Origin: Branchipolynoe longqiensis
Taxonomy: Eukaryota; Annelida; Polychaeta; Phyllodocida; Polynoidae
DNA length: 64,000 nucleotides
Assembly (NCBI GenBank): GCA_030323885.1
Contig: CM059188.1
Coordinates: 116,597,974 to 116,661,973 of the forward strand
Direction of reading: 5' to 3'
Part shown: positions 8,774 to 18,235 of the stretch, piece after piece
Numbering within the stretch: position 1 is the first letter of the stretch
Layout: every line of letters begins with the position of its first letter
Translations under genes and position numbers: made by a program
The notes under the pieces: model-generated
Told to the model about the DNA's origin: nothing
Seen by the model: only the letters and a program-made list of their open reading frames with translations
Database searches by the model: none

Positions 8774-10346
8774 CCCAGATAGCACACAGTCGTCGGCCCG
8801 ACGGCGGCCCGACGGCGGCCGCTCCGTCGGCCCGACGGTGGAAAACGCCGTCGGGCCGACGTTGTTTTGTCCAACCTCCCGCCGTCGGGGCGACGGCGGG
8901 TGCCGCCGTCGGCCCGACGGCGGCAGCCGCCATCACCCCGACGGCGGCACCCGCCGTCGCCCCGACACCGTCGGGGCGACGGCGGGTGCCGCCGTCGGGG
9001 CGACGGCGCCAAACGCCGTCGAGCCGACGTTGTTTTGTCCAACCATCCACCGTCGGCCCGACGGCGTTTGGCGCCCCAACGGCGCCAAACGCTGCCGCCG
9101 TCGACCCGACGAGCCGAGAAGACACTGTCACTCTAGTGTCAATACGTACAGGTGCAAAAATATTAGTTTTATTCAAAATTAATAGAAATCGAGAACCCTA
9201 ACCTTATAAATTTAATATAGTCTGTACGTATTGACACTATAGTGACAGTGTCTTCGAATCTCAAAAAAAAAACAAGATGGCGGTTCTTGGTCAACCTTCC
9301 GTACGTCACTACGTGGTAATTCAAATCGTATTAACACGAATAATTCCATTAATACGTCGTAATAAATTACAAAACTTTTACAAAATAATCTAAGCATATT
9401 AATAAACAAACCTGTTAAATAATTCCTTTAAATTCCTCCGATTTCTGGCGTTATTTGTTAAAATAGAACGCTGTCCAACGATCGCACGTGTTGTGCTGGC
9501 CACTCGAGCCGGCGACTCGAGTCAGGTGCGGATTCGAAGTAAACAAACCGCATCGGATGATTCAAAGCGTATTAACACGAATAATTCCACTAATACTTCG
9601 TAATAAATTACAAAACTTTTACACAATAATCTAAACATATTACTAAACATACCTGTTAAATAATTCCTTAAAATTCCGGGTAATTCTGGAGTTATTGGTA
9701 GAAAAAGAACACTGATCAACAATCGCACGTGTTGCGCGGGCGACTCGAGCCGGAATCCAAATTTAAAGAACTGCGCATGCGCGACCCACCACCGGTGGAA
9801 AATGAATGCAAACCTGCGGCGGCCCACCACCGTCGGGCCGACGTAGGCCCGACGGTGAATCAAAAGTGGAAAGGGATTGAACCCTAACGTCGGAACAACA
9901 CCGTCGGGCCGACGGTGGCCCGACGGTGGCTCACAAGTGGAAAAGGATTGAACCCTAACGTCGGAACACCACCGTCCGGCCGACGATGGCCCGACGGTAT
10001 ACCAAGTGTGGAAAATGAATGCAAACCAGCGGCGGCCCAACACCGTCGGCCCGACGGTGGCCCGACGGTGCTCAAAAGTGGAAGGGGATTGAACCCTAAC
10101 GTCGGAACACCGCCGTCGGGCCGACGATGGCCCGACGGTATACCAAGTGTGGAAAATGAATGCAAACCTGCGGCGGCCCACCACCGTCGGCCCGACGGAG
10201 GCCCGACGGTGAATCAAAAGTGGAAAGGGATTGATTCCCAACGTCGGAACACCACCGGCGGCCCGACGGCGGCCCGACGGTGGAAAGTCGATGGCGACGG
10301 TGCGACCAATAGCCGACGTCGGCCCGACGGCTGTGTGCTATCTGGG
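8774..10346. mobile_element. CGTCGG-rich inverted-repeat transposon inserted in a SINE
   Basis: The termini CCCAGATAGCACACAG (8774 onward) and its reverse complement (ending 10346) bound 1573 bp. A TG dinucleotide on both sides restores the SINE sequence when one copy is removed, so the target duplication is TG. The interior consists largely of direct and inverted variants of cgtcggcccgacgg. It also holds two roughly 230-bp imperfect repeats (9300–9530 and 9540–9765) and a 34-bp inverted repeat (9118–9255). Long open frames on both strands here come from the GC-rich repeats and are not genes. Superfamily uncertain. Confidence 0.8.
9118..9255. repeat. 34-bp inverted repeat around a 70-bp AT-rich loop
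   Basis: Arms 9118–9151 and 9222–9255 (starting gaagacactgtcact) are reverse complements with one mismatch. The loop, containing ttattcaaaattaatagaaa, is the same module that occurs inverted at about 34232–34300. Confidence 0.85.
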
Positions 10347-10592
10347 TGACTTATAAAATGGGTACCTGTTGCTGCTAGGCGCTTGGCGTTATGAAATCAG
10401 GACAGGGACTGGGCGCACAGTGTCAGGATAATGTGACTGTGTGGGACATCGGGTCATGGCGCCGGCGGCCTGATTTCCCAGTGGGGCAGCACTATAAAGT
10501 CGCCATGAGTGCGCGCTGTTACAAGTCGGTGCACATCCTGGTATGGCCTAGGGTCTTACTGGGGTGTAAAACTACACCAACCACCCAGCCTC
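10347..10592 (+). repeat. Right part of the SINE split by the CGTCGG transposon
   Basis: Contains the SINE body words cagtgtcaggataatgtgac, ggcagcactataaagtc and cacatcctggtatgg.c, ending in gtaaaactacaccaaccacc. It continues directly from the fragment ending at 8773. Confidence 0.8.
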
Positions 10593-11140
10593 CCCCGGCC
10601 CTCTCAGAGGACTGTGCTTGGACTCTTAGGCTGCCTTGTTCCTCCTCCGCCCCCTCCCCCCTACCCCTCAATTCCTCTGATCACTACACACCGGAACCCA
10701 ACTCCTGACCACATGGGACTGCTTTCAGTGGTGCCCATTCAGTGCTGCAGATTTGCAGCCTTCAGCGCACCAATGCGACTGAAAACTCCCCAAAACAACA
10801 TATGAAGCGAATCAGCCCTAATCCGCCTCAGAGTCGCGTTTACACGGCAAATGTGAGGCGAACTAGGCAAGGCGATTTATATGAAGTGACTTAACTCGCC
10901 CGTGTAAACACGGCTTAAAATTAATTAATATTATTTAAAATTTGTCACCTTCGATGTATTTTTAGAATTGTTGTATTATCGGTAGGCCTATTGATCATGG
11001 ATCGGTATAAGAACACCATTTCTTCATATATATCTACCTACCATCAACGAAACAGTGGCCGGACACTTGACTCAAAGTGTGGACCTAATTTATTATTGAA
11101 CAAAGCTCAAGATAAGCAATCCAATTAACTACTTTACTCT
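10593..11140. other. Non-coding DNA, MITE debris
   Basis: Pyrimidine-rich stretch (10600–10700), then a motif shared with 20460 (tgcgactgaaaactccccaa). A further pair of gcgaa(t/c)tagg-type repeats at 10800–10915 is bounded by cccgtgtaaacacgg. No gene seen. Confidence 0.4.
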
Positions 11141-11162
11141 TTGACTCTTGGGTGGTTCGTAA

Positions 11163-11760
11163 TGGAGCAGTCACACTACGACGTGTTGCGCCAACGTTGG
11201 ACAACGCGTGGGAACGTGTTGGGTTTTTGGGCGAAACATCGGAACGCGTCGAGACGCGTTACCGGCACGTTACAAACACGTTACCGGCGCATCGGTACAC
11301 GTCGTTACACGTTGAGTTTGAAGCAACACGTCGGCGCACGTTGGGCAGCGCCGAAAGTTTTGTGCATGCACAAAACTTTCGACGCTGGCCGACGCGCGCG
11401 CCGGGTTGCGTAGCACATTATGGGCACGTTGGCAGGACGTCGACACGAGTTACCAGTGCGTAGCCGGCCCGCTTGTAGCGCGTTGAGAAACGTTGATCAA
11501 CGTCGTGGAAATTTGCGACGGGCCCGGCAACGCGTGGTTAACTTTCCATCAACGGGTTTGGGGCGCGTTATTGGCGTTGCTCCAGCGGTTCTCGACGGGT
11601 TGAACGTGCTGCTGGCGCATGTGGACATGCTGCTGGCGCGTGTGGACATGTTTCTGGCACGTCTGAACGTGTTGCTGGCGCGTATGAACGTGTTGGTGGC
11701 GCGTTGGCGGCGGTGCGCCAGCGTGCTGCGGACGCGTCGTGAGTGTGTTGGCTTTGAGTA
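11163..11760. repeat. CGTGTTG/GCGCG motif array at the Harbinger left end
   Basis: Dozens of diverged copies of words such as cgtgttg, ggcgcgt and caacgcgt occur on both strands. They start immediately inside the terminal gtcacactacgacgtgttg and fade just before the transposase frame. Similar self-referential arrays fill the short elements elsewhere in the window. Confidence 0.75.
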
Positions 11761-11807
11761 TATAATGCTATGGATTTCCTTTGGCCAGTACAGCTCATGT
11801 CGTAGAG

Positions 11808-13094
11808 ATGATGGATGTCCCTGCAAACCAAGTTGGCGAATACGAACTAGCCATTCTGCAACATGACCATGATGTTCAAGCAGTACTCCTTTACCATCTG
11901 AGACGAAACAAGCGACGTCGACAGACCAGAAAGTGGGTTAGAGCATGGATCCAGAGGCGGCGACAGTTCGGCATCTACGACCAGCTTCTGGTTGAACTAC
12001 GGAATGAAGACACGGCATCTTTCACAAACTTCATGTGGATGCCTCCGCCAATGTTTGATGACATCCTAGCCAGAGTTGGTCCGCGGATAACAAAGCGCTA
12101 CACAACGTACCGAGAACCCATGGAGCCTGGCCTGAAGCTGGCACTGACTCTGCGTCATCTCGCCTGTGGGAACACCTATGCATCCATGAAGTTTGGGTGG
12201 AGGGTGCCCCACAACACACAATCACTAATTGTGCGCGAGGTCTGCAAAGCAATCATCGACGAATACATCGACAACACCATGACCTGCCCCACGACTCCTG
12301 ATGGATGGCGTGCCATCTCGGACAAGTTCATGTCGAGGTGGAACTTCCCCCACACATGCGGAGCACTAGATGGCAAACATATCGCGTGCCGGTGTCCCCC
12401 AAAGAGTGGCTCCCTTTATTACAACTACAAGGGGTTCTACTCGATCGTTCTCCTTGCCCTCGTTGATGCGGATTACAAATTCATCTGGGCAGATGTTGGT
12501 GGCTGCGGATCCACATCAGACGCACAGATTTACAATGCTTGCGAGCTGAAGGCCGCCGTTGAAGAAGGTAATTTGGGTTTCCTTGCCAGCGAACGTATCG
12601 TGGAGGGGCAGAACCCTGTACCGTACTACCTCATCGGCGACGATGCGTTCGGCCTACGACCAACACTGATGAAACCCTACAGCCGGAGGGGTTTGACGAA
12701 TGAAGAAAGGATTTTCAATTATAGGATTTCGCAGGCTAGGCGAGTGGTCGAAAATGCTTTTGGCATCCTGGCCAACCGGTTCCAGGTTCTCCTCACCACC
12801 ATGCAGCACCACCCCTCCACTGTGAAGTTAATCGTGACCGCTTGCCTGGTGCTGCACAACATGATGCGGATGCGATATCCGGGCCTGCAGAACCAGCAGC
12901 TGGACCGTGAGGACAATGAAGAGCACACCATGATACCCGGACAATGGAGAGATGGCCACAACCTGCCTGACCTGTACGTTCCTGTAGCTGCCATGAACAC
13001 TGGGTCCAGGGCCGGAAAAGAGCAGCGCAATCTCCTGATTCGAAGGAGTGGACCAACTCGGCAGGCGGTGCCGTTGCATGGCAGGACAATATGA
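11808..13094 (+). CDS. PIF/Harbinger DDE transposase (HARBI1-like)
   Basis: Intact frame of 428 codons from ATG 11808 (a second ATG follows at 11811); the open frame extends 27 nt upstream but only from a TTG. The protein cuts and joins transposon ends. An Arg/Lys-rich N-terminal region (about residues 30–55) precedes the catalytic domain. That domain shows Gly-Ala-Leu-Asp-Gly-Lys-His (first Asp), Leu-Val-Asp-Ala-Asp-Tyr-Lys-Phe (second), Ile-Gly-Asp-Asp-Ala-Phe (third) and Arg-Val-Val-Glu-Asn-Ala-Phe-Gly (Glu), the order known for the DDE_Tnp_4 family. No stop or frameshift interrupts it. Downstream lies an AATAAA at about 13149. It could be active if its DNA-binding partner is supplied. Domesticated HARBI1 is unlikely, because it sits inside a recognisable element. 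Confidence 0.92.
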   Translation: MMDVPANQVGEYELAILQHDHDVQAVLLYHLRRNKRRRQTRKWVRAWIQRRRQFGIYDQLLVELRNEDTASFTNFMWMPPPMFDDILARVGPRITKRYTTYREPMEPGLKLALTLRHLACGNTYASMKFGWRVPHNTQSLIVREVCKAIIDEYIDNTMTCPTTPDGWRAISDKFMSRWNFPHTCGALDGKHIACRCPPKSGSLYYNYKGFYSIVLLALVDADYKFIWADVGGCGSTSDAQIYNACELKAAVEEGNLGFLASERIVEGQNPVPYYLIGDDAFGLRPTLMKPYSRRGLTNEERIFNYRISQARRVVENAFGILANRFQVLLTTMQHHPSTVKLIVTACLVLHNMMRMRYPGLQNQQLDREDNEEHTMIPGQWRDGHNLPDLYVPVAAMNTGSRAGKEQRNLLIRRSGPTRQAVPLHGRTI

Positions 13095-13289
13095 TTTAGT
13101 GGTTGTGTTTTTACTCTGATCTGTGTCCTTGATAATTCTGTTGGTTTGAATAAAAGGTTTCAATATATGTTGTTGATACCTAACCATACTTAACATTTTC
13201 AATGGCCTACCTGTATAAGTGTATCTGTCTGTGTGTTTCAATCGGTGTGTCGGTCAGGGTGTCTGTCCGTCTGTCTGTCTTTCTGTCCA

Positions 13290-13535
13290 TCTGTGACTCA
13301 CACACATACACACATACATACCCACACATAGACACACACACCACCGACACACACACCACAAAAACACCCACACAAAACACATATACATAAAGACATACAA
13401 ACACACACAAACATACACATAGACAGACACACACACAAACACAGACACACAAACACACCCAAACAGATACAAACATACAAACACAGACAAAAACACAGAC
13501 ATGCACACACAGACACACAAACACAAACGCAACTT
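13290..13535. repeat. CA-rich microsatellite
   Basis: About 240 bp of imperfect acacac/acatac/acagac repeats, preceded by a short gtctgtctgt run. Minus-strand open frames of Cys/Val repeats here are artefacts of the repeat. Confidence 0.9.
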
Positions 13536-13593
13536 ACTGTGTTGCAGTCTCACAACTACTAGGCCATATAAAAACAGACAAATTTACATGTCT

Positions 13594-13811
13594 GACATAA
13601 AGTAGGGAGTGGAAGTTTACTTTACGGGGAACTTTAAGACTTGTGAAGGGAAAAAGTTTACTCTTCACTAATTTACAGGGGCTTGGGTGGTGCTTATTAT
13701 GTGACATAAAGTAGGGAGTGGAAGTTTACTTTACGGAGAACTTTAAGACTTGTGAAGGGAAAAAGTTTACTCTTCACTAATTTACAGGGGCTTGGGTGGT
13801 GCTTATTATGT
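13594..13811. repeat. Two tandem copies of a 109-bp unit
   Basis: Units begin gacataaagtagggagtgg at 13594 and 13703 and are nearly identical; I see one internal difference. This looks like a recent duplication inside the Harbinger element, between its two genes. Confidence 0.9.
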
Positions 13812-14083
13812 GAGATCACCTTTTGTATAGTGTACTTATAATTTCGTGAGTATTTATTGTTACCAATTTGCATTTGTATCATAAGGCTAAATACTGTTGA
13901 CCAACAATTACACAAAATTACACTAGAAACGTAAATCTTGAGTACCATACGGACAATTTTATTGACAAACCTGAACACATGTCAACAAACAACCAACAAT
14001 ACAATAATATACCTCTAAACCAACATATATACAATATTTACACAGGGTGAAACAATTTATATACATTTATGTACCACCACGTA

Positions 14084-14917
14084 TTACTGGATAATGTCTG
14101 TTGGTGTGGGGGTGTTCAGTGGGCTGGCACGTTGAGTGTGGAACATCGCCTCCCCCTCAATGTCTATATTGGACCCCGTGGAGATTGCCGACAGGCCCTC
14201 CAAATTAATAGAAGTGTCCCCTACTGAAGTAGTTGACCGGTTCAGCATGGCTTGGGTGTCAACCCATGCCCCGACTGTAGTGCTGGTGCTGTGTTCGTTT
14301 GGTGTGGGTGGGCGTGCTGTCAGTGCTGTGGGTGGTGTCGGTGCTCTTGGTGTTGTAGGTGTTGTTGGTCGAAGTGGAGTGCTTCCTGCCTGCACCCCCA
14401 CCCGTGGAGGCCGAACCATCGCATGCTGCGGAAACACGATCGGCTGCATACCATGTGGCAGTACATGGGGTGGCAGTACTTGGGCTGGCGGGTGGGAGTG
14501 CGGTGGTCCCATCGGATGCTGGTGAGTGAGCTGGGCGGCAGGGAGCAACGGCTGCATCCTGTATTGGGTCATGTAATCACCCGTTTGTGAGGCCCATGGT
14601 GATGCTGGTGGTGCTTGGTGCCTCCACTGGTGTGGAGGCGGCTGATAAAGTTCACTAGAGGACGCGACCGACGATGCGGACTGGCACGAGGGGGCCACAT
14701 GGGTTGAAGCGACTTGACTGTCCGTGTCATCGTCCAGGGCCTCCGTGAGGGTGCGGCATATGCCCATCCGTGCCATAGTCGCCTGTGACTTGGTCATGGT
14801 CATCAGCGTGTCCCGGACGAAGTTGCCGAAGGCCGCCTCAACGGTCATCTGTGGAGCTGCAGTGGGCTGCAACTTCTCCAGGAGACTTGCCAGTGCTGTT
14901 CGACTTGCCAGTGCCAT
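14084..14917 (-). CDS. Harbinger second ORF, C-terminal part (putative DNA-binding partner)
   Basis: A 277-codon frame opposite to the transposase. The start is a short helical region rich in Phe-Gly-Asn-Phe and Met-Thr-Lys residues. The remainder is low-complexity Pro/Thr/Ser/Gln/His. PIF/Harbinger elements normally encode a Myb/SANT or MADF-type partner that brings the transposase to the ends and the nucleus. Here the expected N-terminal DNA-binding domain is absent, and the first codons coincide with the junction to Gypsy sequence. So this is probably the tail of that protein, truncated by rearrangement. The ATG at 14917 overlaps the foreign sequence and is not a trustworthy start. Confidence 0.6.
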   Translation of the reverse strand: MALASRTALASLLEKLQPTAAPQMTVEAAFGNFVRDTLMTMTKSQATMARMGICRTLTEALDDDTDSQVASTHVAPSCQSASSVASSSELYQPPPHQWRHQAPPASPWASQTGDYMTQYRMQPLLPAAQLTHQHPMGPPHSHPPAQVLPPHVLPHGMQPIVFPQHAMVRPPRVGVQAGSTPLRPTTPTTPRAPTPPTALTARPPTPNEHSTSTTVGAWVDTQAMLNRSTTSVGDTSINLEGLSAISTGSNIDIEGEAMFHTQRASPLNTPTPTDIIQ

Positions 14918-15337
14918 GCGACATCCTTAGCGAGGAGCGTGTGTAGTGATTTGGCAATCTCGGACATGTTGGGTATGAACTTGTGCACATATCCAACCAT
15001 GCCCAGGAACCTTTGGACACCCTGTTTATCACGCAGCTCTGGCATGTCAACTATTACTTGTATTATGTCTGGATCAGGCTTCACACCCTGCTGGGTAAGT
15101 ACATACTTTACTGTAGTCTTACATAGCAAAGACTTTGTCTCGTTCAATTTAAGATTAAAACCTAGCTCGGTCCAACATGGCTCTGAGCCGCTCGTTGTGT
15201 TCCTCAACCGTTGACCCATATACCAAAATGTCGTCCGTGACTATCCCGATACCGGGTATATCGCCCATGACACGGTGCATTTCCTGAATTAAAATCTCAC
15301 TGGCTGTTTTGATGCCAAAAGGCAGGCGGGTGTACCT
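14912..15337 (-). pseudogene. Gypsy element 2 reverse transcriptase, second part
   Basis: Contains the Arg-Leu-Pro-Phe-Gly-Ile motif, the catalytic region Thr-Asp-Asp-Ile-Leu-Val-Tyr-Gly and the thumb segment Gln-Arg-Phe-Leu-Gly-Met-Val. A frame change near 15180–15200 splits it into two open stretches, and the end runs into Harbinger sequence. In the active-site motif the first position is Thr where most relatives have Tyr, Val or Leu. Confidence 0.8.
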
Positions 15338-15868
15338 GTACCGGTGTAGCAGGAAATCGCAAACCCTGTAAATCGCAAACCCCCACTTGTGATTTCCTAG
15401 GAAATCGCAAACCCCCATGCCATATATGGGCATGGGGGGTTTTCACTTATTTGGTTACCAATTTAACCCTAAATTCGAAGCGTTATTAAGGCTACTGCCG
15501 CATTGGCGGCGATATTACTAGTTATATTTTCGAATCGACGAACGTAAAGTAAACAAATCGCCGCCGCCGCCAGTATGGAACGCGATGTCGATGCGGCGGC
15601 GATTTGTTTACATTACGTTTGGCGATTAATATCGCCGCCAATGCGGCGGTAGCCTTAATAACGCTTCGAATTTAGGGTTAATTTAATGAAATTTCACGAT
15701 TTGAGTATATAATTCTGTTAAATATAGTCGCATTGAATAGATTTGGCCCGAATCGGTCCCAAAACACAGGGGGGTTTGCGATTTCCAGGGGGGGTTTGTG
15801 ATTTCCTAGTAAATCGCAAACCCCGCGGTGTGCAATTTCCAGGGGTTTGCGATTTACTGCCACACCGG
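15338..15868. mobile_element. AAATCGCAAACCCC inverted-repeat element inside Gypsy element 2
   Basis: The two edges read ggtgtagcaggaaatcgcaa and, inverted, ggtgtggcagtaaatcgcaa. The interior repeats (g)aaatcgcaaacccc and its complement about eight times and surrounds a fold-back element (about 15456–15745). It separates the two RT parts of the host retrotransposon; some RT sequence between them is missing. Confidence 0.75.
15456..15745. mobile_element. Fold-back element copy, arms rich in cgccgc
   Basis: Near-complete inverted repeat: ccctaaattcgaagcgttat and onward on the left is mirrored by ataacgcttcgaatttaggg on the right, meeting at a gccgccgcc core. A fuller copy is at 49933–50310. No coding sequence. 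Confidence 0.85.
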
Positions 15869-17092
15869 CCCCACGGAGTATTAAATGTGCACAGACGCAA
15901 ACTTTCTTCATCTTACTTGTTTTTTTTACGATAGTTATGGAGTTAACCCACTCGGTAGGTTCATCCTGCTCAACTATGACACCTAACTCCACCATGCGAT
16001 CAAACTCACTACATACTTTACTTTGAATAGCAAACGGAATCCGTCTAGGCGGATCAACAACAGGTTGTACAGATTTATCAACATGAATGATAGCATTAGC
16101 CTTGATCAAACCCAAACCCTGAAACACATCTTTGTATTCGCTTAGCAGCAGCTCTGCCCGAGCGCTGGGACTGTTCGTCGGCTTGGAAATGTTCGTCAGC
16201 ACAGGAAAGTGCACCTCATCCACCCGCGCCAGCAGGTTCAATGTCACACGAGCCTGCTTGCCCAAATTAGGCTGACAGTTCCGCACCACTTGGAACTTGA
16301 AGTCTCTGCCGTTCACGTCGACCACCGCCTCATCGTCGGGAGTGAGCCGGTGACCCGAGAACGTCACCAACGAACACCTGGTGTTCGTCAGCTGCCCCGG
16401 AGCCACTCTATCAAAGACGTACCTCGGTAGCACGTTCGCCTCCGACCCGGTGTCAAGCTTGAACTTGACAGGGCAACCGTTCACCCGAACGATCGCGTAC
16501 CACAGCTCGGCGTCTTGCTCCGCAATGCGGTAAACGGCACCGACGAACAGATCCGTTGTCAGCACATTGACCTCCGCCGTTTCCGGGTCTTGCTCAGCAT
16601 TTTGAGGGTCGGGCTCTTCAACAGGAACCTCGTTGACTCTGCCAAGACCGCTCCTGCAAACCTTACCGAACTGCCCGATCTTCTTGCAGGCTATGCAAGC
16701 TTTGCCTTTCGCTAGGCAGACTCCCCGGCGGTGTTCGTTTCCACAATTCTGGCAACGGATCTTGAACTCTCCTACACCGGTGCCGCCAGCATTCCAAGAT
16801 GGCGATTTCCAAGATGGGGTCGCCGATGACCGAACCGCCGGTGCACCGGTACGCGCAGTAGCATAGTTCCTCAGAAAATCAATTTCCTTACTCTCAACAT
16901 CTGATTTGGTGTCCTCCAACAGATCCGAACTGAACTCACTCATTTCACAAATACTCACACATTTCTCCAAAGTTAACTCAGTAGTTTGCAGCAGTTTGTT
17001 ACGCAAATTAACGTTCCTTACACCAGCCACTAACCGATCGCGCAACAGCGACTCCTCCACCATACCATATTCGCAATCCTTCACCCTGTCTC
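15869..17092 (-). pseudogene. Gypsy element 2 Gag C-terminus, protease and RT start
   Basis: The open frame (about 15678–17084) includes inserted sequence at its left end. It contains two zinc-knuckle-like motifs at about 16760 and 16700 (the second has Gln where the knuckle His is expected), and then Leu-Asp-Thr-Gly-Ser-Glu, the retropepsin active site, at about 16455. The N-terminal RT segment with Thr-Glu-Trp-Val-Asn at about 15960 follows. The frame is unusually long for such an old, invaded copy. The right end stops where a Harbinger MITE sits. Confidence 0.8.
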
Positions 17093-17095
17093 TTA

Positions 17096-17814
17096 AGGCC
17101 TTGTCACATTACGGCGTATGGCGGGAGCGTATTGAAAACCTACGTAGGTCCTGCGCGTGCTGGCCTATGATGACATTTGGTGACCTTTCGGCTGGTTTTG
17201 AGCGTATGTGGAACCTATGAGGAGCGTACGAGGAGCGTATGGGAGCGTGCTGTGGCATTTTTTGACAGTTTTGATTGGCATGTGGAGCGTACGAGTAGCG
17301 TACGCGTAGCATATGCGTGTATGAGTAGCGTGCATACGCTGTGCATACGCTGTGCATACGCTAGGAGTACGCTCCCATATGTAACTCATAGGTTATGTGT
17401 ACGCTACATATGCTAGAGATACGCTAGAGATACGCCGGTGACACAAGTTGAGCATATGAAAAACCTATGCCGGCATACCCCTAGCGTACGAGGAGCGTAT
17501 GCCGGCGTATGAGGAGCATATGCCGGCGTATGAGGAGCATATGCCGGCGTATGAGCAGCGTATGGGCCATATGGCCTCATAGGTCGAGATTTTTTAGCAT
17601 GCACAAACAAATTTGGACGGACGGATTTATGAAAGCGTATGGCAGCATATGCCTCATACGCTTCACATAAGCCGTCACCTGGCGGCGTATGAGTAGCGTA
17701 TGAGTAGCGTATGAGTAGCGTATGAGTAGCGTATACGGCGTATGCCGACGTATATGACATAATGCGCCTACGCCGCCATACGCTCCCGCCATACGCCGTA
17801 ATGTGACAGCCCCT
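17096..17814. mobile_element. Harbinger-type MITE filled with GCGTATG motifs, inserted in gag
   Basis: 719 bp. Left end AGGCCTTGTCACATTACGGC; right end, inverted, AGGGGCTGTCACATTACGGC. It is flanked by TTA at 17093–17095 and 17815–17817, the 3-bp TWA duplication of PIF/Harbinger. Removing it joins the two Gag pieces in frame. The interior is dense in gcgtatg/catacgc and atgccggc variants on both strands. Open frames inside it are repeat artefacts. Confidence 0.9.
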
Positions 17815-18110
17815 TTAATGCTGTGGATGTACGTAGCTATATTCTCTGTAGCTTGATTATGCGTATTAAACTTGTATCTTGTTATAATCAGACTGCATTT
17901 GCCTACACAATATGTTCGAAACGCCACCGTAAGTGGCCCAATCTTGTCGTGATCCGCGAGATCGAAATCCATATTGGTGAAAACCTTCTGCGCTTCCTCG
18001 CCAGCGACATGAAGAAAGATGCAGCATTGCACTCGTTCTGTCTTCATTACGACACCTGCAGCAGTAGCATATATATGTTGTATGCGCTGATCCATGTTTT
18101 CCAGTTCGAT
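17815..18110 (-). pseudogene. Gypsy element 2 Gag N-terminal part
   Basis: Frame starting with Met-Asp-Gln at about 18095 and running to the MITE insertion at 17814, where it would continue at 17092. Helical, Gag-like, no motif of its own. A poorly conserved leader (18110–18200) precedes it. Confidence 0.6.
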
Positions 18111-18235
18111 CTTGCGTTGTTGCTGAGGACAAGCTGACCAGGCGGCCGCAAACCCAGCATTGTATTAGCGGGCGGCATTCTTCCTCATCTGACACCATGT
18201 GAAAGTACAAAGTCTGAACACTTTGACTTCTGGAT

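Larger units (their letters stand above)
11163..14900 (+). mobile_element. PIF/Harbinger DNA transposon, right end missing
   Basis: Starts at TGGAGCAGTCACACTACGAC after a possible TAA target site. It continues with about 600 bp of degenerate cgtgttg/gcgcgt(t) motifs, then carries a DDE transposase on the plus strand and a second ORF on the minus strand. Two opposed ORFs are typical of autonomous PIF/Harbinger elements. The right terminal repeat is not found: the second ORF runs into Gypsy reverse-transcriptase sequence at about 14890–14917. A CA-rich microsatellite and a 109-bp tandem duplication lie between the ORFs. Confidence 0.75.
14900..18110 (-). mobile_element. Ty3/Gypsy element 2, fragmented and invaded
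   Basis: Reading right to left: Gag (18095 to 17818, then from 17092 after an insertion), zinc knuckles, protease, the start of RT (to about 15868), an inserted DNA-transposon block (15338–15868), then more RT (15337 to about 14912). No LTRs, RNase H or integrase were found on this strand. The element ends abruptly against Harbinger sequence on the left. Confidence 0.8.

Noticed and set aside
8352..9182. Long overlapping ORFs on both strands (also 8763–9176, 9522–10241, 9915–10349)
   Set aside because: They run through CGTCGG repeats, where GC-rich inverted words suppress stops in all frames. The predicted proteins are Arg/Pro/Ala repeats.
11141..11866. ORFs in the CGTGTTG array
   Set aside because: Low-complexity repeat with frames open on both strands. 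The transposase start lies downstream, at ATG 11808.
13207..13553. Cys/Val-rich minus-strand ORFs
   Set aside because: Translation of a CA microsatellite in three frames.
17413..17760. Tyr/Ala/Thr/His-rich ORFs within 17096–17814
   Set aside because: Translation of GCGTATG repeats inside a MITE.
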